Shown here piece after piece: positions 8,539 through 17,280 of a DNA stretch of 64,000 nt. The stretch's first letter is position 1. Every line of letters begins with the position of its first letter. Under the pieces are notes generated by a model. It had not been told where the DNA came from, searched no databases, and was given only the letters and a program-made list of their open reading frames with translations. The translations under genes and the position numbers were made by a program. Origin of the DNA: Biformimicrobium ophioploci (GTDB lineage Bacteria; Pseudomonadota; Gammaproteobacteria; Pseudomonadales; Cellvibrionaceae); the NCBI RefSeq assembly GCF_030270605.1, contig NZ_BSYJ01000003.1, positions 620,001-684,000 on the forward strand. Reading direction: 5' to 3'.

Positions 8539-9522
8539 CTAGCCTTCCAGCGGGTTGAAGTCTCCATCATAGGGGATGTCGGCAAGCGCCAGTTCGCGTC
8601 CGTCCGGCAGCAAAAAGCCGCTGTCACCGGCGACATCTTTCTTATTCAGGACCGCGAGTAACTCGACACCGTCTGCATTCCCGGCTGCGGTCACCACCTC
8701 GCCGGCCGCTTTGCCGGATTCCAGCAGGACATCGCTACCGGGTTGCGGTTGCTCCCCGGCAGTAGTAACTAGCCGGAACATGCGCTTCTTGTTGGCGTCC
8801 CGGAACTGCATCCTGGCAATCACTTCCTGACCCGTGTAACAGCCCTTGTCGAAGCTCACCCCGCCGAGTGCCTGCAGGTTGATCATCTGCGGGATGAACT
8901 GTTCGGCGGTAGCCGCGCTTACCTCTGGCAAGCCGGCGCGCACCAATTCCAGTTGCCAGTCCGAGGTGCTGGCTGGGCTCGCCTGCTTGGCCAGGTCCTG
9001 CCACAGTGCTTCTGCAGTTTCTGTCGCTGTCCACAACACGGCGATCGAGTCTGTCAGTTTGTCTACGAGTACCCCCGGCCGGGCGATCCCTGCGGCGGCT
9101 TCCACTGCAGTTGCTCCAGCCAGGCCAAAGCCGCGCCACTTCTCGCTGACGTCGGTAACGTCCGCCTTGAAGAACACCGCGTATTTACCCAGTGCCGCCG
9201 TGGCGGCAGCAACCTGGTCTCTGGGCATGCTGCAATACACGGAGGATTCGGACTCTTTCAGCAGGTGGAATGCACTGATCATGCGGCCCTTGGGGTTGCA
9301 GTGGGCGCCGAAACAGCCGCCTCCCGTGGCAAGGTTGGTTACATCACAGGTCAGCTGGCCTTGCAGGAGCTTCTGGGTATCGGCGCCGGCGACCTGCATC
9401 AGCCCCAGATGGCTGAGGTCAAAAAGGCGCAGACCGGCCTCTGTCGCTGGAAATTTGGCGCCCTGCGGGGTTATCTCCGCACCTTGGCCTGTAAGGAATT
9501 GCTGCCAGGAAGTGTCTGCCAT
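8539..9522 (-). CDS. ygfZ: Folate-binding Fe/S cluster repair protein YgfZ
   Basis: This 327-residue member of the GcvT-like tetrahydrofolate-binding family helps maintain certain Fe/S enzymes such as MiaB. The signature KGCYTGQEVIAR with its essential Cys is present (about residue 225). N-terminal GcvT-fold motifs (LFDLSHLGLMQVAGAD, LLQGQLTCDVTNL) and the C-terminal beta-barrel domain are also visible. The start is at the CAT on the plus strand at 9520-9522. It is divergently arranged with sdhE, as in many gammaproteobacteria where ygfZ and sdhE-ygfX lie together. Confidence 0.95.
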   Translation of the reverse strand: MADTSWQQFLTGQGAEITPQGAKFPATEAGLRLFDLSHLGLMQVAGADTQKLLQGQLTCDVTNLATGGGCFGAHCNPKGRMISAFHLLKESESSVYCSMPRDQVAAATAALGKYAVFFKADVTDVSEKWRGFGLAGATAVEAAAGIARPGVLVDKLTDSIAVLWTATETAEALWQDLAKQASPASTSDWQLELVRAGLPEVSAATAEQFIPQMINLQALGGVSFDKGCYTGQEVIARMQFRDANKKRMFRLVTTAGEQPQPGSDVLLESGKAAGEVVTAAGNADGVELLAVLNKKDVAGDSGFLLPDGRELALADIPYDGDFNPLEG

Positions 9523-9656
9523 GGTGTTATTCGTGCCTTTGGGATCCGTCGGTATTGATCTGGTTGATCCTCTAGATGGGGCCGATGGGCGCTGATTTCA
9601 AGAGCGTTTCCAGTGCGGTATACTCCGCGCCCAGTTACCCTGAAGGAGTCCGTAGT

Positions 9657-9902
9657 ATGGACCGCAACCGCCTGTTATGGGCCAGCCGCCGCGGCATGCT
9701 GGAGCTGGATCTGGTATTGATGCCGTTTGTCGAGAATATTTTCGACCAGCTGCCGGAAGAAGACCAGAAGCGCTATGAGGCCATGCTCGAATGTGAAGAC
9801 CAGGATCTGTTTGCCTGGTTTCTGAAGCGCGAGGATCCGGAAGATCCGGAGCTCCTGAAAATCGTAGAAATCATCCGTGCCAACACCGGTCTTCAGGAAT
9901 AG
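9657..9902 (+). CDS. sdhE: FAD assembly factor SdhE (succinate dehydrogenase flavinylation)
   Basis: This short 81-residue protein of the SdhE/YgfY family promotes covalent FAD attachment to SdhA and FrdA. The family core RRGMLELDLVLMPF, with the RGxxE motif needed for flavinylation, is clear near the N-terminus. The ATG at 9657 has an AAGGAG ribosome site 10 bp upstream. An in-frame ATG at 9576 would add 27 unlikely residues and is rejected. The 3' end overlaps the next gene (ygfX) by 26 bp, a coupling typical of this pair. Confidence 0.94.
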   Translation: MDRNRLLWASRRGMLELDLVLMPFVENIFDQLPEEDQKRYEAMLECEDQDLFAWFLKREDPEDPELLKIVEIIRANTGLQE

Positions 9903-10335
9903 TCATTCTGCGCCGGCACCCAAGTCCGGGCGCCGGCCGCGCCTTCATTGTGTCGTTGAGCCCTCCCGCCAGTTATCCGTCGTCCAGCTGCTGATCACCG
10001 CAACAGTCGTTGCCGCTCTACTGCTTATGCCATTGCCGTGGCTGCTCCGGCTGTTACTCGCATGCCTCGCAATCCTGCTTTCCCTGCGTGAACGGGCGCA
10101 GCTGACAAAGTCCCGGGGGCTGTTACTTGCCCGTGATGGCAGCCTTTTCTGGAGGGAGCAGGGCGCAGCAGAGGAGCAGGAAATACACCTCAGTGGCGAG
10201 CAGGTGCTCTGGCCGTGGCTGGTAATTCTGAAGGGTCGGGTGTGCGAAACCGGTGAGCGATTCAGTCTGGTGCTCGGTCGTGACTCGGTTTCAGGAGATG
10301 ACTGGCACTACCTGCACGGCATGTTGCGCTGGTAG
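9877..10335 (+). CDS. ygfX: YgfX family membrane protein (CptA-like)
   Basis: The 152-residue protein has a hydrophobic hairpin of two membrane segments (about residues 35-68), then a cytoplasmic domain with the family-typical VLWPWLVILKG stretch and a C-terminal D-W-H-Y-L motif. It starts with GTG inside sdhE. In E. coli the homologue (YgfX/CptA) is paired with SdhE/CptB and was reported to affect FtsZ and MreB assembly. Whether it acts as a toxin in this organism cannot be told from sequence. The similarity is short and mostly context-supported. Confidence 0.8.
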   Translation: MPTPVFRNSHSAPAPKSGRRPRLHCVVEPSRQLSVVQLLITATVVAALLLMPLPWLLRLLLACLAILLSLRERAQLTKSRGLLLARDGSLFWREQGAAEEQEIHLSGEQVLWPWLVILKGRVCETGERFSLVLGRDSVSGDDWHYLHGMLRW

Positions 10336-10351
10336 CAAAGTGCCAGCGATT

Positions 10352-10378
10352 GCGGGCTGCCCCGGCAGGACAGCCCGC
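10352..10378. terminator. Hairpin between convergent ygfX and amidohydrolase gene
   Basis: GCGGGCTG (10352-10359) pairs perfectly with CAGCCCGC (10371-10378) around an 11-base loop. It has no T-run on either side, so it is a weak intrinsic terminator candidate. Its position between two converging genes is suggestive. Confidence 0.35.
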
Positions 10379-10409
10379 TGCTTCGGTTGATCGCTTTGTA
10401 AGCCCGTAG

Positions 10410-12443
10410 TTACCGGGCCTGCGGGATCTCGAACTTGATGGAGTCAGTAAATGGCTCAATGCCCAGGGCCGCGTACAGCTCATCCGGCTTGTACAGGTTC
10501 TGGCCCTCGATCACCAGTGTGGTTTTGCGCAGCGCGCTGATGTCTTCCAGCGGGTTACCGTCCACCAGCACCAGGTCGGCGTCCTTGCCGATTTCTATCG
10601 AGCCTGTCCTGTCCCAGGCGTTCATGATCTTTGCTGCGTTGACCGTGGCCGTCCTCAGTACATCGGCGTTGGGAATGCCGGCCTTTGCATACAGCTCCAG
10701 TTCCCGGTGCAGGATAAAGCCCGGCATGCCATCGGTGCCGGCCACCATGGTGACACCGTGCTCGTGTACTTTTTTCAGCATCTTGAGCAGGGCTGCAGAA
10801 GACTTGTCGTAGGCGTGGCGGTGCTCCTTGGGCACATCGAGCCAGGTACCCAGGTTGTTGCGGCGTACGTTTGCCGGCAGGTGATCGGCAATGCTTGCCA
10901 GTTCCGGGCTCATCTCTCCCTCACGCGCCTGTAGCAGCCAGTTGAATACGGATACGGTGGCATCGACCACTGTGCCTTTCCTGGCGAGCTTGTCGAGGAA
11001 ATCCGAAACCTCTTCACTTTCCAGGTCCAGTTCGTGAGCGTGCTCGCCGACCTCGGTAAAGCGTAGGCGCTCGCGGGTATCTATCCGGTCCATAAAGTTC
11101 AGGAATAGCATATTGATATGCTGTATCTCATCGAAGCCAGCGTCCACCGCTTCCTCGGCGGTCATAAATGCGGGGATGTGTCCTGAGTAGCGCATGCCCC
11201 TGCTGTGGATACGTTCCGCCATGGGCTTGACCCATTCCGGTTTGATGGAACTGTAGGACTTCACCTGCACGTAGCCGTTGTCCGCGAAGAAATCGATATG
11301 CTTGAGGGCGTCCTCGAGGCTCGCTGCAGTCATGCCATTGCGAGCGGAGTTCTCGCTTTCGCCGTCCATAAAGCCGGAGCGGTAGAGCTTGCCACCAATG
11401 ACATCGTCGGACTGGAACAGCTTTTCTATGTGCATAATGTTGTCATGGCTGTTGCCGATATCGCGCACATTCACAACGCCCGCGGCCATATTGAGCGTGC
11501 CCGCCATGGCAGAGAGATGCCCGTGCATATCCCACAGTCCCGGCACCAGGGTTTTGCCACTGGCATCGATACGGGTTGCATTTTCTTCTGTAATGGCGGT
11601 TTTGCTGATGGCTGCAATCTTTCCATCTTTGACAAGTACGTTTTGTTGCGGCAGGCGTTTGCCATTGACCACATCCACGACGCCCACATTCTCGATGACT
11701 ATGGGTGCTGAAGACTTGTGGGTATTCGCTTTGGCGATGCCCTTCAGGTAATTGTCATTTGCCGCAGTCTGTTTGGTGAACAGTTCCTGCAGGTGCTCAC
11801 GCTGCCAGCCACTCTTTGCGGCAAAGCGTGCCCCGTTGCGCCAGCTATTCGCAAAGAATTCACCGTCTTCGGTAAACCATGCGGTATCCGGCAGGAAACC
11901 GAGCCCTGAAATACCGTAAAGGTAGACGGTCTGCTTTTCTCCATTCCTGCTAACCGTTGCCGTATCCAGCTTGTGCAGAGAGGCGGTCCCCTGTGGCAGC
12001 AGGTCTATGGTGTTGTCCGTGTCGGCAAGAAGCGTGCGGACGAAGGCATTGTAAAGAGCAACAGAAGACTTGGCCGGGAAGAAGAAGTGCGGCTGGGAGA
12101 TTTTTTCGCTGCCGCTCTCGTCAATTCCTTTCCATGTGGCGATTCCATCAATCAGGGTATAGGTTTCGTCCACGGGTGCGCCACCTGCGCTCTCTCCCTT
12201 GACCCGAATGTATTCCGGATATTGCTGCTTATCGAGTTTGAAGGACTCCTCGATTGAAACCCTGCGATTGTTAAACTTCAGTTGAACTTTCGTTTGGGTG
12301 GTGTTGCCTTCGGTATTGGAAACTATGGAGCCCATGGGGCCTTCCGGATCATGAACGATGTATTCAATGGTCTCGGCGTGAAGAGGTGAGGTCGACAGGG
12401 TAAGAAACGCAACCAGGCCGACCGATGAAGCCAGTGCTTTCAT
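10410..12443 (-). CDS. Exported metal-dependent amidohydrolase, paralogue A
   Basis: The 677-residue protein has a signal peptide (about residues 1-23, ending LHAE) and a 200-residue N-terminal module of unknown function. An amidohydrolase (urease-superfamily) domain begins near residue 245. Visible metal and catalytic motifs are DMHGHL (His307, His309), VKSYSSI, YSGHIPAF, DEIQHINM and VAGTDGMPG. The C-terminal beta-sandwich motif GKDADLVLVDGNPLEDIS is typical of imidazolonepropionase-like and Xaa-Pro/carboxylated-dipeptide-hydrolysing members. The substrate is unknown. It lies 33 bp downstream of paralogue B on the same strand, so the two are probably cotranscribed. Its first 18 codons and a central 460-bp tract are nearly identical to paralogue B while the rest is clearly diverged. 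Confidence 0.88.
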   Translation of the reverse strand: MKALASSVGLVAFLTLSTSPLHAETIEYIVHDPEGPMGSIVSNTEGNTTQTKVQLKFNNRRVSIEESFKLDKQQYPEYIRVKGESAGGAPVDETYTLIDGIATWKGIDESGSEKISQPHFFFPAKSSVALYNAFVRTLLADTDNTIDLLPQGTASLHKLDTATVSRNGEKQTVYLYGISGLGFLPDTAWFTEDGEFFANSWRNGARFAAKSGWQREHLQELFTKQTAANDNYLKGIAKANTHKSSAPIVIENVGVVDVVNGKRLPQQNVLVKDGKIAAISKTAITEENATRIDASGKTLVPGLWDMHGHLSAMAGTLNMAAGVVNVRDIGNSHDNIMHIEKLFQSDDVIGGKLYRSGFMDGESENSARNGMTAASLEDALKHIDFFADNGYVQVKSYSSIKPEWVKPMAERIHSRGMRYSGHIPAFMTAEEAVDAGFDEIQHINMLFLNFMDRIDTRERLRFTEVGEHAHELDLESEEVSDFLDKLARKGTVVDATVSVFNWLLQAREGEMSPELASIADHLPANVRRNNLGTWLDVPKEHRHAYDKSSAALLKMLKKVHEHGVTMVAGTDGMPGFILHRELELYAKAGIPNADVLRTATVNAAKIMNAWDRTGSIEIGKDADLVLVDGNPLEDISALRKTTLVIEGQNLYKPDELYAALGIEPFTDSIKFEIPQAR
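11041..11500. repeat. Near-identical tract shared with paralogue B (copy in paralogue A)
   Basis: This part of paralogue A corresponds base for base to 13108-13567 in paralogue B, with about seven mismatches by eye and runs of more than 100 identical bases. Immediately outside the tract, similarity drops to that of an old duplication. A second identical patch of 67 bp covers the start codons (12391-12457 and 14458-14524). Gene conversion is the simplest explanation. Confidence 0.88.
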
Positions 12444-12476
12444 GGTCTTTCCCGTTTATTCTGTGATGAGTGTGCT

Positions 12477-14510
12477 CTATTGAGCCTGTGCTATTTCGAA
12501 ATCTACTGATTTGATAAATGGCTGGATACCCATGGCGCTATAGAGTGCATCTGGCTGGTACAGGTTCTGGCCTTCAATCACAAGGACCGTATTGCGCAGT
12601 GCACTGATGTCTTCCAGTGGGTTTCCTTCTACTAACACCAGGTCCGCGTCCTTGCCGACTTCAACCGAGCCGGTCCTGTCCCAGGCATTCATGGTCTTCG
12701 CCGCGTTGACCGTGGCTGTTCGAAGTACATCAGCGTTAGGAATCCCGGCTTTTGCATAGAGCTCCAGTTCCCGATGGAGGATGAAGCCAGGCATGCCGTC
12801 GGTACCAGCCACCAGGGTGACCCCGTGATCATGCGCTTTCTTTATCATTTCAAGCAGGGCTTCTGCAGATTTGGCGTAAGCGTGTCGATGCTCTGGTTTT
12901 ATATCAAGCCAGCTGCCAACATTCTGCCGCCTGACATTTGCGGGCAGGTGGTCGGCAATGCTCGCCAGTTCCGGACTGACTTCGCCCTCTCTGGACATCA
13001 GAAGTTCGTTGAATACTGCGATTGTAGCGTCGACGACTGTGCCTTTCCTTGCCAGCTTATCCAGAAATGCTTCGACCTCCTCACTTTCCAGGTCCAGCTC
13101 GTGCGCGTGCTCGCCGACCTCGGTAAAGCGCAGGCGCTCGCGGGTATCTATCCGGTCCATAAAGTTCAGGAATAGCATATTGATATGCTGTATCTCATCG
13201 AAGCCAGCGTCCACCGCTTCCTCGGCGGTCATAAATGCGGGGATGTGTCCTGAGTAGCGCATGCCCCTGCTGTGGATACGTTCCGCCATGGGCTTGACCC
13301 ATTCCGGTTTGATGGAACTGTAGGATTTCACCTGCACGTAGCCGTTGTCCGCGAAGAAATCGATATGCTTGAGGGCGTCCTCGAGGCTCGCTGCAGTCAT
13401 GCCATTGCGAGCGGAGTTCTCGCTTTCGCCGTCCATAAAGCCGGAAGGGTAGAGCTTGCCACCAATGACATCGTCGGACTGGAACAGCTTTTCTATGTGC
13501 ATAATGTTGTCATGGCTGTTGCCGATATCACGCACATTCACAACGCCCGCTGCCATATTCAGCGTGCCGTCCATGGGCGACATGTGCGCATGCATATCCC
13601 ATAGTCCTGGAACAACGGATTTTCCCGCTGCGTTGATACGGGTCGCGTTTTTTTCCTTAATTGGTTCCCCGCTAATCTTTACGATTTTGCCTTTTTGGAT
13701 CAGAAGATTCTGTTCAGTGAGCAGTTTCCCGTTTTCAACGTCGACGATATTGGCGTTTTCGATTAACACTGGCGCTGAAGATTTGTGGGTGTTTGCGTTT
13801 GCTATCCCCTTTAGGAAGCTGGTTTCAGCGGTCAGTTGCTTTTGGATAAGTGGGCCGAGCTCATCTTTTGTCCACCCACTTTCTGCGATAACCCAGGATC
13901 CTCCTCGGAAACTGGTTGCAAAGAAGTCGCCATTTTCTGTGTGCCAGGATGTTTCTGGCAGGAACCCCATGCCTGAGATGCCGTAAAGGATCAGACTTGT
14001 TTCCTCGCCGCCTTTGTTGAGGGTTGCTTGGTCAAGCTTGATCAACTTTGCAGTGCCCTGGGGAAGCAAATTTACTGACTGATTCGCATCTTCCAGTAAT
14101 GCCTTTACGAGAGTTGTCGTCAGGAATACTCCCATGTTTTTCGGGATGAAAAAGTGGGGTGACGAGAGCGTTTTGCTCCCATTTTCGTCAATTCCGCTCC
14201 ACGTTGCTTTCGATTCAATTACCTTGTACGTGTCGTCGATTTTAGCTCCAAACGGACTCACGCCTTCTCTTGTGATGTAGTTTGGATAACCGTTTTCGTC
14301 TAGCCGATACGACTCCGCGATCCTTACTCGCCGATTGTTAAATTTGATTTCTACTCGTGTTTTTATCGTATCGCCGTCTACATGAACGACCTCGGAGCCG
14401 GCTGCGCCTTCCGGATCGTGATAGATATATTCTTTAGTGTCAGCGTGAAGAGATGCGGTCGACAGGGTAAGAAACGCAACCAGGCCGACCGATGAAGCCA
14501 GTGCTTTCAT
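12477..14510 (-). CDS. Exported metal-dependent amidohydrolase, paralogue B
   Basis: This is the same 677-residue architecture as paralogue A: signal peptide, 200-residue N-terminal module, then an amidohydrolase domain with DMHAHMSPMDG, VKSYSSI, YSGHIPAF, DEIQHINM and AGTDGMPG. All expected metal ligands are kept. It is the upstream gene of the pair. The stretch encoding roughly residues 20-310 (plus strand about 13570-14450) is visibly more AT-rich than paralogue A and than the shared tract, and differs at many residues, so the two N-terminal modules may bind different substrates. The central and start regions look recently overwritten from paralogue A. The function is probably hydrolysis of peptides or cyclic amides in the periplasm, but no substrate can be named. 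Confidence 0.87.
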   Translation of the reverse strand: MKALASSVGLVAFLTLSTASLHADTKEYIYHDPEGAAGSEVVHVDGDTIKTRVEIKFNNRRVRIAESYRLDENGYPNYITREGVSPFGAKIDDTYKVIESKATWSGIDENGSKTLSSPHFFIPKNMGVFLTTTLVKALLEDANQSVNLLPQGTAKLIKLDQATLNKGGEETSLILYGISGMGFLPETSWHTENGDFFATSFRGGSWVIAESGWTKDELGPLIQKQLTAETSFLKGIANANTHKSSAPVLIENANIVDVENGKLLTEQNLLIQKGKIVKISGEPIKEKNATRINAAGKSVVPGLWDMHAHMSPMDGTLNMAAGVVNVRDIGNSHDNIMHIEKLFQSDDVIGGKLYPSGFMDGESENSARNGMTAASLEDALKHIDFFADNGYVQVKSYSSIKPEWVKPMAERIHSRGMRYSGHIPAFMTAEEAVDAGFDEIQHINMLFLNFMDRIDTRERLRFTEVGEHAHELDLESEEVEAFLDKLARKGTVVDATIAVFNELLMSREGEVSPELASIADHLPANVRRQNVGSWLDIKPEHRHAYAKSAEALLEMIKKAHDHGVTLVAGTDGMPGFILHRELELYAKAGIPNADVLRTATVNAAKTMNAWDRTGSVEVGKDADLVLVEGNPLEDISALRNTVLVIEGQNLYQPDALYSAMGIQPFIKSVDFEIAQAQ
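13108..13567. repeat. Near-identical tract shared with paralogue A (copy in paralogue B)
   Basis: This is the partner of the tract at 11041-11500, at a constant offset of 2067 bp. The tract is richer in GC than the rest of paralogue B, which suggests that paralogue A was the donor. Confidence 0.85.
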
Positions 14511-14611
14511 GGTCTTTCCCGTTTTTTTTGAGTAAGTTGCAAATCGATATCGACCTTGTCAGGTTTTCCAACGATGTGCAATGACGGGCGCTTACAGATG
14601 GGCTGCGGTTA

Positions 14612-14637
14612 ACATCTGGTGCGCTGGCACCAGATGT
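14612..14637 (-). terminator. Strong 11-bp inverted repeat downstream of nadB
   Basis: ACATCTGGTGC (14612-14622) and GCACCAGATGT (14627-14637) form a perfect 11-bp stem with a GCTG loop. It lies between the nadB stop and the start of amidohydrolase paralogue B, both on the minus strand. There is no U-run after it, so it could be a terminator without a U-tract, an RNA-stabilising hairpin, or an operator for the amidohydrolase pair. Confidence 0.5.
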
Positions 14638-14656
14638 ATTGGCGTAGAGTAACTGG

Positions 14657-16279
14657 CTAAACCACGTGCGCCTGGTTGGCGAAGTTTGGCGGTACCAGGA
14701 TGGTGTCCATGGCCAGCTCGCGCTGCCCGGGGTAATCGAGCGAGTAGTGCAGGCCGCGGCTCTCCTTGCGATCGAGGGCAGACTCGATGATCAGCTGGGC
14801 GACCACCGCCAGGTTGCGCAGCTCAATCAGGTCGCTGGTGACCTTGTAGTTGGCGTAGTACTCGAGGATCTCGTCCTGCAGCAGCTTGACCCGATGCAGG
14901 GCCCGCTCCAGGCGTTTGCGGGTGCGCACAATGCCCACGTAGTCCCACATAAAGCGACGCAGCTCGTCCCAGTTGTGCGAGATCACAACATCCTCGTCGG
15001 AGTCGGTAACCCGCGACGCATCCCAGGCCGGCGCCTTGCGGGGCACTTCCACCTCGTCGATGGTGGCCACGATATGATTGGCCGCAGAGCGGGCGTAGAC
15101 CAGGCACTCGAGCAGGGAGTTGCTGGCCATGCGGTTGGCGCCGTGCAGGCCGGTGAAAGCGGTTTCGCCGATGACATACAGCTGGTCGAGGTCGGTCTTG
15201 CCGTCGCTGTCTACCATCACACCACCGCAGGTATAGTGTGCCGCCGGTACCACCGGGATTGGCTCGCGGGTGATGTCGATGCCGTACTGCAGGCAGTTCT
15301 GGTAGACCGTCGGGAAGTGGCTCTTGATGAACTCGGGGTCCTTGTGGGAAATATCCAGGAATACGCAATCGGCACCGAGGCGTTTCATCTCATGGTCGAT
15401 CGCCCTGGCCACAATATCCCGCGGTGCAAGTTCGGCGCGCTTATCGAACCGCTTCATAAAGCGCTTGCCATTCGGCAGCTTCAGGTGCGCGCCTTCCCCG
15501 CGCAAAGCCTCTGTCACCAGCAGCGACTTGGCCTCTGGATGATACAGGCAGGTGGGGTGGAACTGGTTGAACTCCATATTGGCAACGCGGCAGCCCGCAC
15601 GCCAGGCCATGGCAATACCGTCGCCGCTGGCACCGTCGGGGTTGCTGGTGTAGAGGTAGGCCTTGCTGGCGCCGCCGGTGGCGAGTACCACCGCGCGCGC
15701 GCCAAAAACATCGACAGACTCGCTCGATTTATTCAGCACATAGGCGCCTGCGCAGCGAAACCGCTTGGTGCGCGGGTTGGGCTGGCGGATCAGGTCCAGC
15801 GCAATATGGTGCTCGAACAGGTCGACGTTGGGCGCCGCATGAATGCGCTCGATCAGGGTACTGTGGACAGCCCGGCCGGTGGCATCGGCGCTGTGGATGA
15901 TGCGCCGATGGCTGTGTCCGCCTTCCTTGGTTAAATGATATTCGCCGCCTTCGCTTTCGCGGGTGAAGTCCACGCCCTGGTCGATCAGCCACTGAATGGC
16001 TGCGGGGCTATTCTCCACGGTAAACCGCACTGCGTCTTCGTGACACAGGCCGCCACCGGCATTGATTGTGTCCTGCACATGGGATTCTACGGAGTCGAAC
16101 TGGTCCAGCACCGCGGCGATGCCGCCCTGAGCAAACCAGGTCGAGCCATCCTGCAGGCGCTGCTTGCTCAGCAGGGCGATTCGATTTTCGGGACGCTGTT
16201 GCGACAAGTGCAACGCCAGGGCCAGGCCGGCGGCGCCGCTGCCGATCACCAGGATGTCATAAGAGAGATGTTTGCTCAT
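14657..16279 (-). CDS. nadB: L-aspartate oxidase
   Basis: This 540-residue cytoplasmic flavoenzyme oxidises L-aspartate to iminoaspartate, the first step of de novo NAD synthesis. The FAD-binding Rossmann motif [15 protein letters not shown] is at the N-terminus. Family motifs follow: GGIAAVL, HTKEGGHS-like [54 protein letters not shown] and [20 protein letters not shown]. The length equals E. coli NadB (540). It is divergent from the sigma factor operon, the same arrangement as nadB-algU in Pseudomonas and nadB-rpoE in E. coli. Confidence 0.97.
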   Translation of the reverse strand: MSKHLSYDILVIGSGAAGLALALHLSQQRPENRIALLSKQRLQDGSTWFAQGGIAAVLDQFDSVESHVQDTINAGGGLCHEDAVRFTVENSPAAIQWLIDQGVDFTRESEGGEYHLTKEGGHSHRRIIHSADATGRAVHSTLIERIHAAPNVDLFEHHIALDLIRQPNPRTKRFRCAGAYVLNKSSESVDVFGARAVVLATGGASKAYLYTSNPDGASGDGIAMAWRAGCRVANMEFNQFHPTCLYHPEAKSLLVTEALRGEGAHLKLPNGKRFMKRFDKRAELAPRDIVARAIDHEMKRLGADCVFLDISHKDPEFIKSHFPTVYQNCLQYGIDITREPIPVVPAAHYTCGGVMVDSDGKTDLDQLYVIGETAFTGLHGANRMASNSLLECLVYARSAANHIVATIDEVEVPRKAPAWDASRVTDSDEDVVISHNWDELRRFMWDYVGIVRTRKRLERALHRVKLLQDEILEYYANYKVTSDLIELRNLAVVAQLIIESALDRKESRGLHYSLDYPGQRELAMDTILVPPNFANQAHVV

Positions 16280-16329
16280 GCTTAGCAGTTTTTAACCCGA
16301 TCGTGCTTTAAGGTGTCGCGTACGCGTAT

Positions 16330-16356
16330 TATAAAAGTCGCGTAGTATAAAAGTCG
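16330..16356. repeat. Direct repeat pair in the nadB-algU control region
   Basis: TATAAAAGTCG occurs twice (16330-16340 and 16346-16356) with a 16-bp period in the divergent intergenic region. It might be overlapping -10-like elements or a regulator site. No known regulator was recognised. Confidence 0.6.
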
Positions 16357-16392
16357 TCGGGTGTATCGGCCAACGTAATTGGTACGCCCCTG

Positions 16393-16419
16393 GAACTTTA
16401 ATCCGGGCATTTTGTCCCC
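16393..16419 (+). promoter_or_regulatory. Possible sigma-E/AlgU-type autoregulatory promoter
   Basis: GAACTT at 16393-16398 is a perfect -35 hexamer for the ECF sigma factor encoded downstream. After 16 bases comes TCCCC, which keeps only the TC of the usual TCTGA -10. Position, about 105 bp before the sigma factor gene, fits autoregulation, which is known for AlgU and RpoE. Confidence 0.4.
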
Positions 16420-16520
16420 AATGTACAGAAATCAGTAATAATGAGCCGGCTCCGCCGGTGAAAATTATCAGCGACCGTGTCGGGGGCGCCCGGAGCAGGC
16501 ATCGGTCTCAGGAGTAGTGG

Positions 16521-17111
16521 ATGACAGCGCAGAATGCGCAGCTGAGCGACCAGCAGCTGGTCGAGAGGGTCAGGGCAGGGGATAAACGTGCCTTTGATCT
16601 ACTGGTGCTCAAGTACCAGCACAAGATCGTTGCTGTAGTCAGCAGGTATATCAAGGACAGTCACGAGGTTTACGACGTGGTGCAGGAGGCGTTTATCAAG
16701 GCCTACCGCGCGATGGGTAACTTCCGTGGCGACAGCGCCTTCTACACCTGGATGTACCGGATCGCCATCAACACCGCAAAAAACCACCTTGTCGGTCGTG
16801 GGCGCCGCCCGCCCGCGTCGGATGTCGAGCTGGAAGATGCCGAGCACTACTCCGGCGGCGACCTGCTTCACGATATCGAATCCCCCGAGCAGAACCTGTT
16901 CAAGGAGCAGCTGGAAGAGGCTGTGCACCAGGCTATTGCGGATCTGCCCGAAGACCTGCGTTCCGCCCTGACCCTGCGCGAGTTCGAGGGACTGAGTTAC
17001 GAGGAGATCGCGGATGTGATGGATTGTCCCGTTGGAACTGTTCGGTCACGTATTTTCCGGGCGCGTGAGGCTGTCGATCGCTGCGTCAAGGCGATCAGCG
17101 AGGGGGCCTGA
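16521..17111 (+). CDS. rpoE: ECF sigma factor RpoE/AlgU (envelope stress)
   Basis: The 196-residue sigma-70 family ECF protein directs RNA polymerase to envelope-stress promoters. Region 2 (DLLVLKYQHKIVAVVSRYI, VYDVVQEAFIKAYRAM) and region 4 (LPEDLRSALTLREFEGLSYEEIA, PVGTVRSRIFRAREA) match RpoE/AlgU closely along the whole length. The ATG follows an AGGAG site. The next genes are its anti-sigma factor (mucA/rseA), co-regulator (mucB/rseB), rseC and the protease mucD/degP, the canonical sigma-E operon. In Pseudomonas the same factor (AlgU) also controls exopolysaccharide synthesis. Confidence 0.97.
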   Translation: MTAQNAQLSDQQLVERVRAGDKRAFDLLVLKYQHKIVAVVSRYIKDSHEVYDVVQEAFIKAYRAMGNFRGDSAFYTWMYRIAINTAKNHLVGRGRRPPASDVELEDAEHYSGGDLLHDIESPEQNLFKEQLEEAVHQAIADLPEDLRSALTLREFEGLSYEEIADVMDCPVGTVRSRIFRAREAVDRCVKAISEGA

Positions 17112-17280
17112 GCCCGCAAGTAGAAAAGACCGCCAGAATAAATGTGGTGGACGGTGAAACAAACTGCCGGAATCGGGGTCATATGAAGTGCGCAGGGAGC
17201 CTCGAGAGGCCTCAGGCGACAAAAAACACAAGAAAGCGGTAGTTATCAGGGTTGCAAAGTCTAAAGAGAGGTGGTCCCGC

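Noticed and set aside
9657-10335. sdhE-ygfX considered as a new toxin-antitoxin module
   Set aside because: The pair is a widespread, already described SdhE/YgfX arrangement, and toxin activity is not visible from sequence.
14666-15934. 422-codon plus-strand frame opposite nadB
   Set aside because: It is a shadow of nadB; composition is typical of antisense frames and no motif is present.
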